Source: Flavobacterium sp. Leaf82
GTDB taxonomy: Bacteria > Bacteroidota > Bacteroidia > Flavobacteriales > Flavobacteriaceae
Direction: 5' to 3'
NCBI RefSeq assembly: GCF_001422725.1
Contig: NZ_LMMA01000036.1
Span: forward strand, 64,596 to 128,595
Length of the DNA: 64,000 nucleotides
Shown here: positions 1-8,973 of the stretch, in pieces
Layout: every line of letters begins with the position of its first letter
How positions within the stretch are numbered: position 1 is the first letter of the stretch
Made by a program: the position numbers and the translations under genes
The notes under the pieces: generated by a model
Databases searched by the model: none
Told to the model about the DNA's origin: nothing
The model's input: only the letters and a program-made list of their open reading frames with translations

Positions 1-1549
1 GTTAAAGTTGCAGCGGTCACCGTTAAAGTTCCGTCAACATAAGCAATAGTATAATTTGGATTCACTGCTCCGCTTGCAGTTATTGGATATGTTCCAACTG
101 GGCTTGTCGCATCGGCAATAGTAATAATAGTTGGCGGGGTCGTTAAACTCGCTACCGTATCTCCGTTTACGAATCCTGTGTAACTTGCTGTTAAAGTCGG
201 ATTTGCCGATCCGTATGTTTTGGTTTGCGCATCTGCGGTAATTGTTAAAGTTGCCGTATCTCCGTTTACGAATCCTGTGTAACTTGCTGTTAAAGTCGGA
301 TTTGCCGATCCGTATGTTTTGGTTTGCGCATCTGCGGTAATTGTTAAAGTTGCAGCGGTCACCGTTAAAGTTCCATCAACATAAGCAATAGTATAATTTG
401 GATTCACTGCTCCGCTTGCTGTTATTGGATATGTGCCAACTGGACTTGTCGCATCGGCAATAGTAACAATAGTTGGTGGAGTAGTTAAACTCGCTGCCGT
501 ATCTCCGTTTACAAATCCGGTATAACTTGCCGTTAAAATCGGATTTGCGGAGCCGTATGTTTTGGTTTGTGCGTCTGCGGTAATCGTTAAGGTTGCGGCA
601 GTAACCGTTAAAGTTCCATCAACATAAGCAATAGTATAATTTGGATTCACTGCTCCCCTTGCTGTTATTGGATATGTGCCAACTGGACTTGTCGCATCGG
701 CAATAGTAACAATAGTTGGTGGAGTAGTTAAAGTTGCTGCCGTATCTCCGTTTACAAATCCGGTATAACTTGCTGTTAAAGTTGGGTTTGCGGAGCCGTA
801 TGTTTTGGTTTGTGCGTCTGCGGTAATCGTTAAGGTTGCAGTGGTCACCGTTAAAATTCCATCAACATAACTGATTGTATAATTTGTATTTACTGCTCCG
901 CTTGCCGTTATTGGATATGTGCCAACTGGACTTGTCGCATCGGCAATTGTTATAATTGTTGGCGGAGTCATTAAACTCGCTACCGTATCTCCGTTTACAA
1001 ATCCGGTATAACTTGCTGTTAAAGTTGGGTTTGCGGAGCCGTATGTTTTGGTTTGTGCGTCTGCGGTAATCGTTAAGGTTGCAGTGGTCACCGTTAAAAT
1101 TCCATCAACATAACTGATTGTATAATTTGTATTTACTGCTCCGCTTGCCGTTATTGGATATGTTCCAACTGGACTTGTCACATCGGCAATAGTCGCAATT
1201 GTTGGCAGCGTAGTTAAACTCGCTGCAGTATCTCCGTTTACAAATCCGGTGTAACTTGCTGTTAAAGTTGGATTTGCGGAGCCGTATGTTTTTGTTTGTG
1301 CATCTGCGGTAATGGTTAAGGTTGCGGCAGTAACGGTCAAAATTCCGTCAACATAAGCAATTGTATAATTTGAATTTACTGCTCCGCTTGCCGTTATTGG
1401 ATATGTTCCAACTGGACTTCCTAAAACTGCAGTTGTAGCAATTGTTGGCGGCGTAGTTAAACTCGCTGCCGTATCTCCGTTTACAAATCCGCTATAACTT
1501 GCTGTTAAAGTTGGATTTGTAGAACCGTATGTTTTGCTTTGTGCGTCTA
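1..1549 (-). pseudogene. Out-of-frame continuation of the MBG-repeat protein, truncated by the window edge
   Basis: On the minus strand this stretch encodes more MBG repeats in one continuous frame, shifted relative to the upstream CDS. Seven further KTYGS-type motifs are present. Spacing of the gtatctccg landmark is 243 bp throughout, except for one 99-bp in-frame step (157 to 256) and the 190-bp step from 1471 to 1661 that creates the shift (53 bp missing). Either the gene is truly broken here, or the assembly collapsed part of a near-identical repeat. No start codon context is seen, so it is not an independent gene. Confidence 0.7.
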
Positions 1550-3320
1550 ATGGTATAATTTGAATTTACCGCTCCGCTTGCCGTAATTGGATAAGTACCG
1601 ACTGGACTTCCTAAAACTGCAGTTGTAGCAATTGTTGGCGGAGTCGTTAAAGTTGCTACAGTATCTCCGTTTACAAATCCGGTATAACTTGCTGTTAAAG
1701 TTGGATTTGTAGAACCGTATGTTTTGCTTTGCGCATCCGCTGTGATCGTTAAGGTTGCAGCGGTAACGGTTAAAGTTCCGTCAACATAAGAAATGGTATA
1801 ATTTGAAGATGTTGCTCCGCTTGCCGTTATTGGATATGTGCCAACTGGACTTGTCACATCGGCAATTGTCGCAATTGTTGGCAGCGTAGTTAAACTCGCT
1901 GCCGTATCTCCGTTTACAAATCCGCTATAACTTGCTGTTAAAGTTGGATTTGTAGAACCGTATGTTTTGCTTTGTGCGTCTGTTAAACTCGCTGCCGTAT
2001 CTCCGTTTACAAATCCGCTATAACTTGCTGTTAAAGTTGGATTTGTAGAACCGTATGTTTTGCTTTGTGCGTCTGCGGTAATCGTTAAGGTTGCAGCGGT
2101 CACGGTTAAAGTTCCATCAACATAAGCGATTGTATAATTTGGATTTACCGCTCCGCTTGCCGTTATTGGATATGTTCCAACTGGACTTGTCGCATCGGCA
2201 ATAGTAGCAATTGTTGGCGGAGTCGTTAAACTTGCAGCGGTGTCACCATTTACAAATCCGGTATAAGTTGCTGTTAAGGTTGGATTTGCCGATCCGTACG
2301 TTTTGCTTTGTGCATCTGCCGTTACTGTTAGAGTTGCAGGATTAACCGTAAGAATACCATCTGTGTAAGCAATTGTATAATTTGTATTTACTGCTCCGCT
2401 TGCCGTAATTGGATATGTTCCAACTGGACTTGTCGCATCGGCAATAGTAGCAATTGTTGGCGGAGTCGTTAAACTCGCTACCGTATCTCCGTTTACAAAT
2501 CCGGTATAACTTGCCGTTAAAGTTGGGTTTGCTGAACCATAGGTTTTGCTTTGCACATCCGCGGTAATGGTTAAAGTTGCAGCGGTAACGGTTAAAGTTC
2601 CGTCAACATAAGCGATTGTATAATTTGGATTTATTGCTCCGCTTGTCGTTATTGGATATGTTCCTACTGGACTTGTGGCATCGGCAATAGTTGAAATAGT
2701 TGCGGGCGTAGTTAAACTTGCTTCGTTATCACCGTTTACAAATCCGGTATAACTTGCTGTTAAAGTTGGATTTGTAGAACCGTATGTTTTGGTTTGTGCA
2801 TCTACCGTTAATGTTAAATTCGCCGGAATAATTGTTAATGTTGCTCCTGTTGTATAACCAATTGAATAATTTGTAGCTGTCGCACCACTTACAGTTAATG
2901 GATAAACACCAACTGGACTTGAAGCATCTGCTGTCGTAGTAACTATTGCCGGAGTTAATAAAACTGCTGCAGTTTCGCCATTTACAAAACCTACATAATT
3001 AAACGTAAAAGTTGGATTTGCTGAGCCGTATGTTTTAGTTTGATTAGTTGCCGTGATAGCAAGGTTAGCCGGAGTTATAGTAAGATTAGCATCGACATAA
3101 TTAAAAGTATAATTATCTGATGTGGCACCACTCGCTGTTATTGCATAAAGTCCAACAGAACTTGTTGTGTCTGCAATTGTAGAAATAGTGGCTGGCGTAG
3201 TTAAATTTGCTACGGTATCGCCGTTTACAAATCCTGTATAACTTGCTGTTAAAGTTGGGTTTACTGAGCCGTAAATTTTAGTTTTTACATCTGTGGCTAC
3301 TGTTAAAATAGCTTTGTTAA
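1..3320. repeat. Tandem 243-bp coding repeats (MBG domains)
   Basis: About fifteen tandem copies of an 81-codon unit lie inside the giant secreted protein gene. Copies nearest the window edge are almost identical at DNA level, while copies above about 2800 are diverged. The regular 243-bp period is interrupted at 157-256 (99 bp), 1471-1661 (190 bp) and 1904-1997 (93 bp), which are junctions of recombined partial units. This homogeneity pattern suggests recent amplification at the C-terminal side of the protein. Confidence 0.85.
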
Positions 3321-6015
3321 CCGTACTCGAAACGGTAGCAAAATTAACCGTTGCAGCAGCTGCACTGCTTAGCACTATATCACCTAAATAGCTTCCTGCC
3401 GGAATTGTCGCTTTTAACCTAATATACACAGGTGTAGAAACAATAATCCCTACTGCTCCTACAGTAATAGTAGCATCAGTAAATGTTATATTGTCACTAC
3501 TAACTTCAAATCCTGAAGGTGCAGTAACTAAAATTCCTTCAAGCATATCAGTTCCTGATACATTAAATGTGCCTGAAGCAGATGGTGTGCCATAAATAGT
3601 CGTTAATGCAGACAAAGTTCCTGTTGTTACAATTACAGGTTCTGTACGCGTTATTGTTATTGTATATGTTTCTAATGTTGTACCATCCTGAGCTGTAACT
3701 ATTGTAGTAATAACATTTAGTCCAACTGCTAAAGCAATCGCTCCCGAAGGACTTCCGCTAAGAACTGCTGTTCCATTTACTGTAACTGTGGCATTAGCAT
3801 CTGTTGTAGTTGGTGTTACCGTTAAACTTGTGATAGTGTTATTTACTGTTGCGGTATAATTTGTTGTTCCAGATGCAAAAACAGGAATTAAACTACCTTC
3901 ATTAATCGTTAAATTACTTAAAGTTGCTACATTATTAAGAGTAGTTACTCCAGCTGGATTAGCTGTACTTACAGCAGTTTGATATAGTTCTTTAACTGCA
4001 GAACCATTATATTCAACTACCATTATCTGATAAGTTGTTGCAGGAAGTAATCCCGTTACATTTACAGTTGTACCTGTACCGTTATAAACACAATACCAAC
4101 CGGTAGAACCAATTTGGGTGCCTGTACCAAAAACAGTATTTGGAGTATAACTTGTATCATCCAGCGGAACTGGGTTACCACTAGCTCCGGCATACATAAA
4201 TACAGCTCTTGATGCTCCGTTTCCATTTGTCCAGCTCACTGTAGTAGTTGTCCCCGTTGTTGCAGCATAAACAACATTAGTAGCCTGAACAGTAGGATTT
4301 GCCAATGTTTGAAAAGTAAATACTGATCCTGTTGGCAATAGCACAGTATTAAAAGTAAGTTTATTACCAGTAAGAGATACAGCAGGATATTTCACTACAG
4401 ATCCTCCGTCAAAATTTCCTGTTCCCGTTGGATCAACTAGCAAAATATAATCACTAAAACTTTGTCCCGAATAATCCAGTCCGGTTATATCATAACTTAA
4501 TGTTACACTTCCTGGTGTACCTGTAGCCTGAACTTTCCAATTTCTTTGTATTCTCTTTACTGTTAAAGTACTTGAGACTGTTACAATTGTCTCGGTAAGT
4601 GCACTTGTATTATGTCCAATAATTAAAAAATCATTGTTTACTAAAGAAGATGGTGTACTAATTACAATATTTCCTTTTCCGGTTTGACCTGTTCCATCAC
4701 CACCTCCGGTATTCATACTATTGGATATAACCTGATTTAAACCTGATACATCATCAATCCCAATTCCAAACACATCATTATGGAAAGCTGCATTAGCGGT
4801 CGCATCCCACACCATAGTATTTGCACCATCCACATAATTATCGATTTTATGAATCCCATATTTTAAGGCTAAATAAGATTCTATATTTATTCGCTGCGCA
4901 GCCGTAGATTGATTGTACATGATCAACTCTGCTATTTGACCGTTTAAATGTCGCCAACCATTGCTTGCACCATTATTATTGGTAGTTCCAATGGCAGGTA
5001 TCATACTAATTGAAGAAAAACCTCCTGATTGATTTGTTATTGCCTGATTAGTAGCATCTAATCTTGCCGTAGTAGTTGTACTAGTATTTCTATCCATTTG
5101 AAAAACATGAAAATTGGTATAATCAGTATACCCAAAGGATGAAAAGTAACTTTGAGTTCCATTCCCAATATACATTCTTGAACCACTTTCCGTAAAAACT
5201 GCTTTTCCATAATAAGCCCCATTTACAGTACCACCAATTACAGTACCACCGTTTCCACCACTTACTTTAAAAACCCCATAGGCATCTACATAAGTAACAG
5301 AAGTAGTACCAATCAAATTTTGTGTTGCCGGGTATGTTGTTACAGCATTTGTATTATTAAACGCGACAGTAGGATGAAAATTAAGAGCATTGTCATTTAC
5401 CGTTGGTGGTGTGGCACTAACTGTAAAATTATTTATGCCAGCCTGATCTGTCCACGCTGTTAAATTTCCTCCCGAGGCTGTCATACCGTTAGTGGCATCC
5501 AGCCACAGTTGAAGTCCCGCAATTGCACCTCCTGGCCCTACTGTACTGCCACTTGTAGTATTTGTAGCAATTTGTGAAGGATTACCCGTACTGACTGAAA
5601 AATGATATATTTCGTCTCCCGGTGCGGCACCATTATATTCCAGAGTCATGACCTGATAAGTAGTTGCCTCAGTCAATCCTGTTAAGTCTACAGATGTACC
5701 TGTGCCATTATAAATACAATACCAACCAGTAGAACCAATTTCAGTTCCCAGACCAAAGACAGCATTTGCACCATAAGTGGTATTGTTTACCGGAACCGGA
5801 ATACCACTTAATCCTGATCGTATAAACACAACCCTTGATGCCCCGTCTCCATTTGTCCAGCTTACTGTGGTTGAGGTTGTCGTTGTATTGTTAAAATCAA
5901 TTTCACTAGCCTGAACTGTTGGAGCTTGTGCAGCACTATATTGAATGGATAAAAATGCAATCCAAAAAAACAATAAAGACATTCTGGTAAAACGTAGAGT
6001 AGAAGTATAAATCAT
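1492..6015 (-). CDS. Secreted multidomain MBG-repeat protein, N-terminal part up to a frameshift
   Basis: Large surface or secreted beta-sandwich protein, probably an adhesin or a T9SS cargo; no enzymatic motif is visible. Residues 1-30 look like a signal peptide ending SAAQA. Two fibronectin-III-like modules follow (about 33-150 and 570-690), with a LamG/concanavalin-like region between them (begins AGLQLWLDATNG, about 165-390). A cadherin-like beta-sandwich domain covers about 700-795 (LSNLTINEG... TYTITITR). From about 905 onward come MBG-type repeats of 81 residues with the signatures KTYGS.NPTLTASYTGFVNGD and SPVGTYPITASGA. The last residues (after NSNYTI) are out of frame because a repeat is shortened near 1549; downstream repeats continue in another frame to the window edge. 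A C-terminal secretion domain, if present, lies outside the window. Start: ATG at 6015; Met12 is an alternative. Confidence 0.8.
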   Translation of the reverse strand: MIYTSTLRFTRMSLLFFWIAFLSIQYSAAQAPTVQASEIDFNNTTTTSTTVSWTNGDGASRVVFIRSGLSGIPVPVNNTTYGANAVFGLGTEIGSTGWYCIYNGTGTSVDLTGLTEATTYQVMTLEYNGAAPGDEIYHFSVSTGNPSQIATNTTSGSTVGPGGAIAGLQLWLDATNGMTASGGNLTAWTDQAGINNFTVSATPPTVNDNALNFHPTVAFNNTNAVTTYPATQNLIGTTSVTYVDAYGVFKVSGGNGGTVIGGTVNGAYYGKAVFTESGSRMYIGNGTQSYFSSFGYTDYTNFHVFQMDRNTSTTTTARLDATNQAITNQSGGFSSISMIPAIGTTNNNGASNGWRHLNGQIAELIMYNQSTAAQRINIESYLALKYGIHKIDNYVDGANTMVWDATANAAFHNDVFGIGIDDVSGLNQVISNSMNTGGGDGTGQTGKGNIVISTPSSLVNNDFLIIGHNTSALTETIVTVSSTLTVKRIQRNWKVQATGTPGSVTLSYDITGLDYSGQSFSDYILLVDPTGTGNFDGGSVVKYPAVSLTGNKLTFNTVLLPTGSVFTFQTLANPTVQATNVVYAATTGTTTTVSWTNGNGASRAVFMYAGASGNPVPLDDTSYTPNTVFGTGTQIGSTGWYCVYNGTGTTVNVTGLLPATTYQIMVVEYNGSAVKELYQTAVSTANPAGVTTLNNVATLSNLTINEGSLIPVFASGTTNYTATVNNTITSLTVTPTTTDANATVTVNGTAVLSGSPSGAIALAVGLNVITTIVTAQDGTTLETYTITITRTEPVIVTTGTLSALTTIYGTPSASGTFNVSGTDMLEGILVTAPSGFEVSSDNITFTDATITVGAVGIIVSTPVYIRLKATIPAGSYLGDIVLSSAAAATVNFATVSSTVNKAILTVATDVKTKIYGSVNPTLTASYTGFVNGDTVANLTTPATISTIADTTSSVGLYAITASGATSDNYTFNYVDANLTITPANLAITATNQTKTYGSANPTFTFNYVGFVNGETAAVLLTPAIVTTTADASSPVGVYPLTVSGATATNYSIGYTTGATLTIIPANLTLTVDAQTKTYGSTNPTLTASYTGFVNGDNEASLTTPATISTIADATSPVGTYPITTSGAINPNYTIAYVDGTLTVTAATLTITADVQSKTYGSANPTLTASYTGFVNGDTVASLTTPPTIATIADATSPVGTYPITASGAVNTNYTIAYTDGILTVNPATLTVTADAQSKTYGSANPTLTATYTGFVNGDTAASLTTPPTIATIADATSPVGTYPITASGAVNPNYTIAYVDGTLTVTAATLTITADAQSKTYGSTNPTLTASYSGFVNGDTAASLTDAQSKTYGSTNPTLTASYSGFVNGDTAASLTTLPTIATIADVTSPVGTYPITASGATSSNYTISYVDGTLTVTAATLTITADAQSKTYGSTNPTLTASYTGFVNGDTVATLTTPPTIATTAVLGSPVGTYPITASGAVNSNYTIRRTKQNIRFYKSNFNSKL

Positions 6016-6791
6016 ACCTGATATTTTTTAATTTTTAATATAAAAATTCGGAAACCTATATTACGGTTAGCACAAAGTGCATATAGTCAATAATTAAGTA
6101 ATCTTGTAATCGAAACTTAATTTGCATTAGGGTAATAGGAATAAATAAAAGGCAGTTAAAAAAAGATAGAAATAATGAAATACAAAAATTACAGAAAAGT
6201 AAATGTGAACTTGATTTCTTTAAAAGCAAATCAATATTGATATGTCATAATTTCTAATAGTGTTATGCAGAAAATTGCAATTAAAATAGTTAAATTGTTT
6301 AGAGCAACTTCTCTCAAACAAAATGTTGATCCGTATTTTTCTCTTAATCAAGAGTTAAACTTTAGGAAGAACCAAATTACAAAAGCTATTTAAAGATTTA
6401 ATTTTCAAATGGTTGCAATTTATAAAATGAAACCATTTGACCACAAATGAACAATTAGTCAAAACCAGACAGGATAAGGTTTTGAGCTTAAAAAACGAAC
6501 CTTTTTTAGTTATGCAAAATTGAGATAATTCCCTAAAAAAGGATTTAATTCTTTACTGATATTTTAGAATATGCTACACCACAAAAAATAATAGTAACGG
6601 AGAAAACACAAAAATCAGAAAACTTAAGATTAAATTAAAATTGGAGTTTATTCTCTAAATAAATTGGTTTACTAATATTAATTTTTACATTTGCGTTATT
6701 TTTAATTATTCTAAATAGATCGTCGATTGCAACTGAATTTTTAGAAAATAAAAAAATCACAAACAATATTTAAAACGATAAATACCTTAAT
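6016..6791. other. 776-bp divergent intergenic region
   Basis: AT-rich region between the divergently transcribed MBG-repeat gene (minus) and the ankyrin gene (plus). I see a good Bacteroidota promoter for the ankyrin gene near its right end. I found no convincing coding sequence, RNA gene or long inverted repeat, and no clear promoter for the leftward gene. Confidence 0.6.
6664..6693 (+). promoter_or_regulatory. Bacteroidota-type promoter of the ankyrin/DUF2271/PepSY cluster
   Basis: TTG at 6664-6666, a 19-nt spacer and TACATTTG at 6686-6693 fit the Flavobacterium consensus (TTG, about 19 nt, TAnnTTTG). The predicted leader to the ATG at 6792 is roughly 90 nt. Confidence 0.6.
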
Positions 6792-8279
6792 ATGAAAAAG
6801 AATATTTTTATCTCTTTTGCATTAATCGCTACCCTATTTGCTAGTGCTCAACAAAAAAACATATTATTAGAACAGTCATTTTGGAAAAATGCACCAGATG
6901 TCAATGCTGTTAAATCAGAAATTGCCAAAGGAAATAATCCTGCAGAAGCCAACATAAATGCTTTTGACGTTACTGTTATAGCCATCAACAACGATGCTCC
7001 GTTAGAAAGCATCAAATTTTTATTAGACCAACCCGGAAATCCCTTAAATAAACCTACTCACGATAACCGTATTTATTTGCATTGGGCAGCCTACAGAGGA
7101 AATACAGCATTAGTTGAATATCTTATTGCCAAAGGTTCAGATGTTAATTTTGAAGACAGCCACGGTACTACTCCACTTGCTTTTTCAGCCGGAAACGGAC
7201 AATTAAATCCCGCTGTAGCAGAAGCTTTTTTTAAAGCAGGAATTGATCCAAAGAAAAAATACTCAGATGGCGCAAACCTGTTGCTTTTGGCAATTCCGTT
7301 TGATAAAGACCTAACACTTACTGATTATCTTATTACGAAAGGTTTATCATTAAAAGATACAGATACAAAAGGAAGCACCGCATTTGACTATGCTGCAAGA
7401 ACAGGAAACGTAACACTTTTAAAGAAGATAGCAGCAAAAGGAATCAAACCTACAGACAACGCACTTTTTACAGCAACACAAGGAAGCCGCAGAGAAACTA
7501 CTCCGCTCGAAACCTATAAATATTTAGTAGAAGAAGTAAAACTAAAAGCAACGGCTACCAATAAATCCGGAGAAAACGTATTGCACCTTTTGGCAGGTAA
7601 ACAAAATCAGGCTGAAATAATTACCTATTTCTTATCAAAAGGAGTTGATGCAAACAAAATCAATAATGAAGGAAATACACCTTTAATGATTGCAGCAGGA
7701 AGAGAAATTACGACTTTAGAAAAATTAATCCCTGTAACCAAAAATATAAATTTACAGAATACAAAAGGAGAATCGGCTTTGACATTTGCTGTTAGATCCG
7801 GAAGTCCCGAAGCAGTTTCAGCACTTTTAAATAAAAATGCAGATATAAATGTAAAAGATAAAGACGGAAATAATCTAGGCGTTTATTTAGTACAATCCTA
7901 TCGTCCCGCAGGACGCGAAGTAACTGCAACAGATCCTTTTGAAGCTAAAATAAAATTACTTCAGGACAAAGGATTAAACCTTGCTGCTGCCCAAAAAGAC
8001 GGAAGTACCTTATATCATTTTGCTATTCCAAAAAATGATTTGGCTTTGCTAAAAAAACTAACTCCTTTAAATATCGATGTTAATGCCAAAAATAAAGATG
8101 GAATGACAGCTTTGCATAAAGCAGCAATGATTGCCAAAGACGATTCTATTTTAAAATACCTAATTTCTATTGGCGCTAAAAAAGACATCAATACAGAGTT
8201 TGACGAAAGTGCGTATGCTTTGGCAAAAGAAAACGAATCATTAACCAAAAAGAACGTTTCAATCGAATTTTTGAAATAA
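6792..8279 (+). CDS. Secreted ankyrin-repeat protein
   Basis: Probable periplasmic protein-interaction scaffold. An N-terminal signal peptide (MKKNIFISFALIATLFASAQ) is followed by ankyrin repeats along most of the 495 residues. Recognisable units include LHWAAYRGNTALVEYLIAKG, TPLAFSAGNGQ, LHLLAGKQNQAEIITYFLSKG, TPLMIAAGREI, LTFAVRSGSPEAVSALLNKN and ALHKAAMIAKDDSILKYLIS. It is the first gene of a co-directional set with the DUF2271 protein (73 bp downstream) and the PepSY flavoprotein. Ankyrin proteins beside redox or iron genes have been seen elsewhere as stabilising partners, but its role here is inference from context. A consensus promoter lies about 100 bp upstream. Confidence 0.85.
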   Translation: MKKNIFISFALIATLFASAQQKNILLEQSFWKNAPDVNAVKSEIAKGNNPAEANINAFDVTVIAINNDAPLESIKFLLDQPGNPLNKPTHDNRIYLHWAAYRGNTALVEYLIAKGSDVNFEDSHGTTPLAFSAGNGQLNPAVAEAFFKAGIDPKKKYSDGANLLLLAIPFDKDLTLTDYLITKGLSLKDTDTKGSTAFDYAARTGNVTLLKKIAAKGIKPTDNALFTATQGSRRETTPLETYKYLVEEVKLKATATNKSGENVLHLLAGKQNQAEIITYFLSKGVDANKINNEGNTPLMIAAGREITTLEKLIPVTKNINLQNTKGESALTFAVRSGSPEAVSALLNKNADINVKDKDGNNLGVYLVQSYRPAGREVTATDPFEAKIKLLQDKGLNLAAAQKDGSTLYHFAIPKNDLALLKKLTPLNIDVNAKNKDGMTALHKAAMIAKDDSILKYLISIGAKKDINTEFDESAYALAKENESLTKKNVSIEFLK

Positions 8280-8352
8280 AACTTCTTGAAATTCCACCCG
8301 ATAATTATCCGGAAATCAATCTGAAATTTAAAATATAACATCTAAAATCCTC

Positions 8353-8832
8353 ATGAAATCAATATTCAAAATAGCCCTTACAGTTGCATTAATTTCTTTA
8401 ATTTCCTTTCAGGCATCGGCGCAAAGCAAATACAAATGCATGCTGCAAATGGCAAACTATATGGGAGAAGGCGCATATATCGTCGTTTCGCTAATTAATC
8501 AACATGGAGAATACGAAAAAACACTTTATGTAATGGGCGACGATAAAAAATGGTACAAATCATTGAAAGAATGGAATAAATTTCAAACTTCAAAACCGGC
8601 AGATATCAGTGCAAAAACAGGAGCCTCAGTAACTGGCGGAGATCGCAGCATTACAACCATAGAAATCGAAGATTCTAAAATTAATAAAGGATACAAACTT
8701 AGATTTGAATCAGCTGTCGAAGATCAAAAATATTATGTAAGCGATCTTGAAATTCCATTAACAACCGAAGGTTTAGCAGATAAAACAGAAGGAAAAGGAT
8801 ATATCAGATACGTAAGATTAAACAAGATTTAA
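8353..8832 (+). CDS. DUF2271-family secreted protein
   Basis: Small 159-residue exported protein with a clear signal peptide (cleavage after QASAQ). The mature part carries the DUF2271 pattern: a beta-rich chain with VVSLINQHGEYEKTLYVMGD, then KWYKSLKEWNKF, and a GASVTGGDRS turn. This family commonly sits next to PepSY membrane proteins and ApbE flavin transferases, as it does here, so a role in an extracytosolic flavin or iron redox pathway is likely. Molecular function is unknown. It is probably cotranscribed with the ankyrin gene and the downstream flavoprotein; an inverted repeat lies in the 141-bp gap before the latter. Confidence 0.8.
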   Translation: MKSIFKIALTVALISLISFQASAQSKYKCMLQMANYMGEGAYIVVSLINQHGEYEKTLYVMGDDKKWYKSLKEWNKFQTSKPADISAKTGASVTGGDRSITTIEIEDSKINKGYKLRFESAVEDQKYYVSDLEIPLTTEGLADKTEGKGYIRYVRLNKI

Positions 8833-8864
8833 TACTTTCTATCTAAGCAATTTTTTAAAATTTG

Positions 8865-8937
8865 CCACAGATTAAAAGATTAAAAAGATTTTCTTGCACT
8901 ACGAAATAAAATCTATAAAAATCCTTTTAATCTGTGG
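8865..8937. repeat. Inverted repeat of the CCACAGATTAAA family
   Basis: The left arm begins at 8865 with CCACAGATTAAAAGATT. The right arm (8918-8937) reads AAAATCCTTTTAATCTGTGG. The transcript of the DUF2271/PepSY gap could fold into a long imperfect hairpin. Related arms recur at 25159, 33918 and 40551. Confidence 0.6.
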
Positions 8938-8973
8938 AAAAAAAATAGCAATTACATTTCAATAGATTACTCA

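Noticed and set aside
8015..8341. Antisense frame over the end of the ankyrin gene
   Set aside because: Composition follows the codon bias of the opposite strand and no homologous motif is visible; it is a shadow frame.
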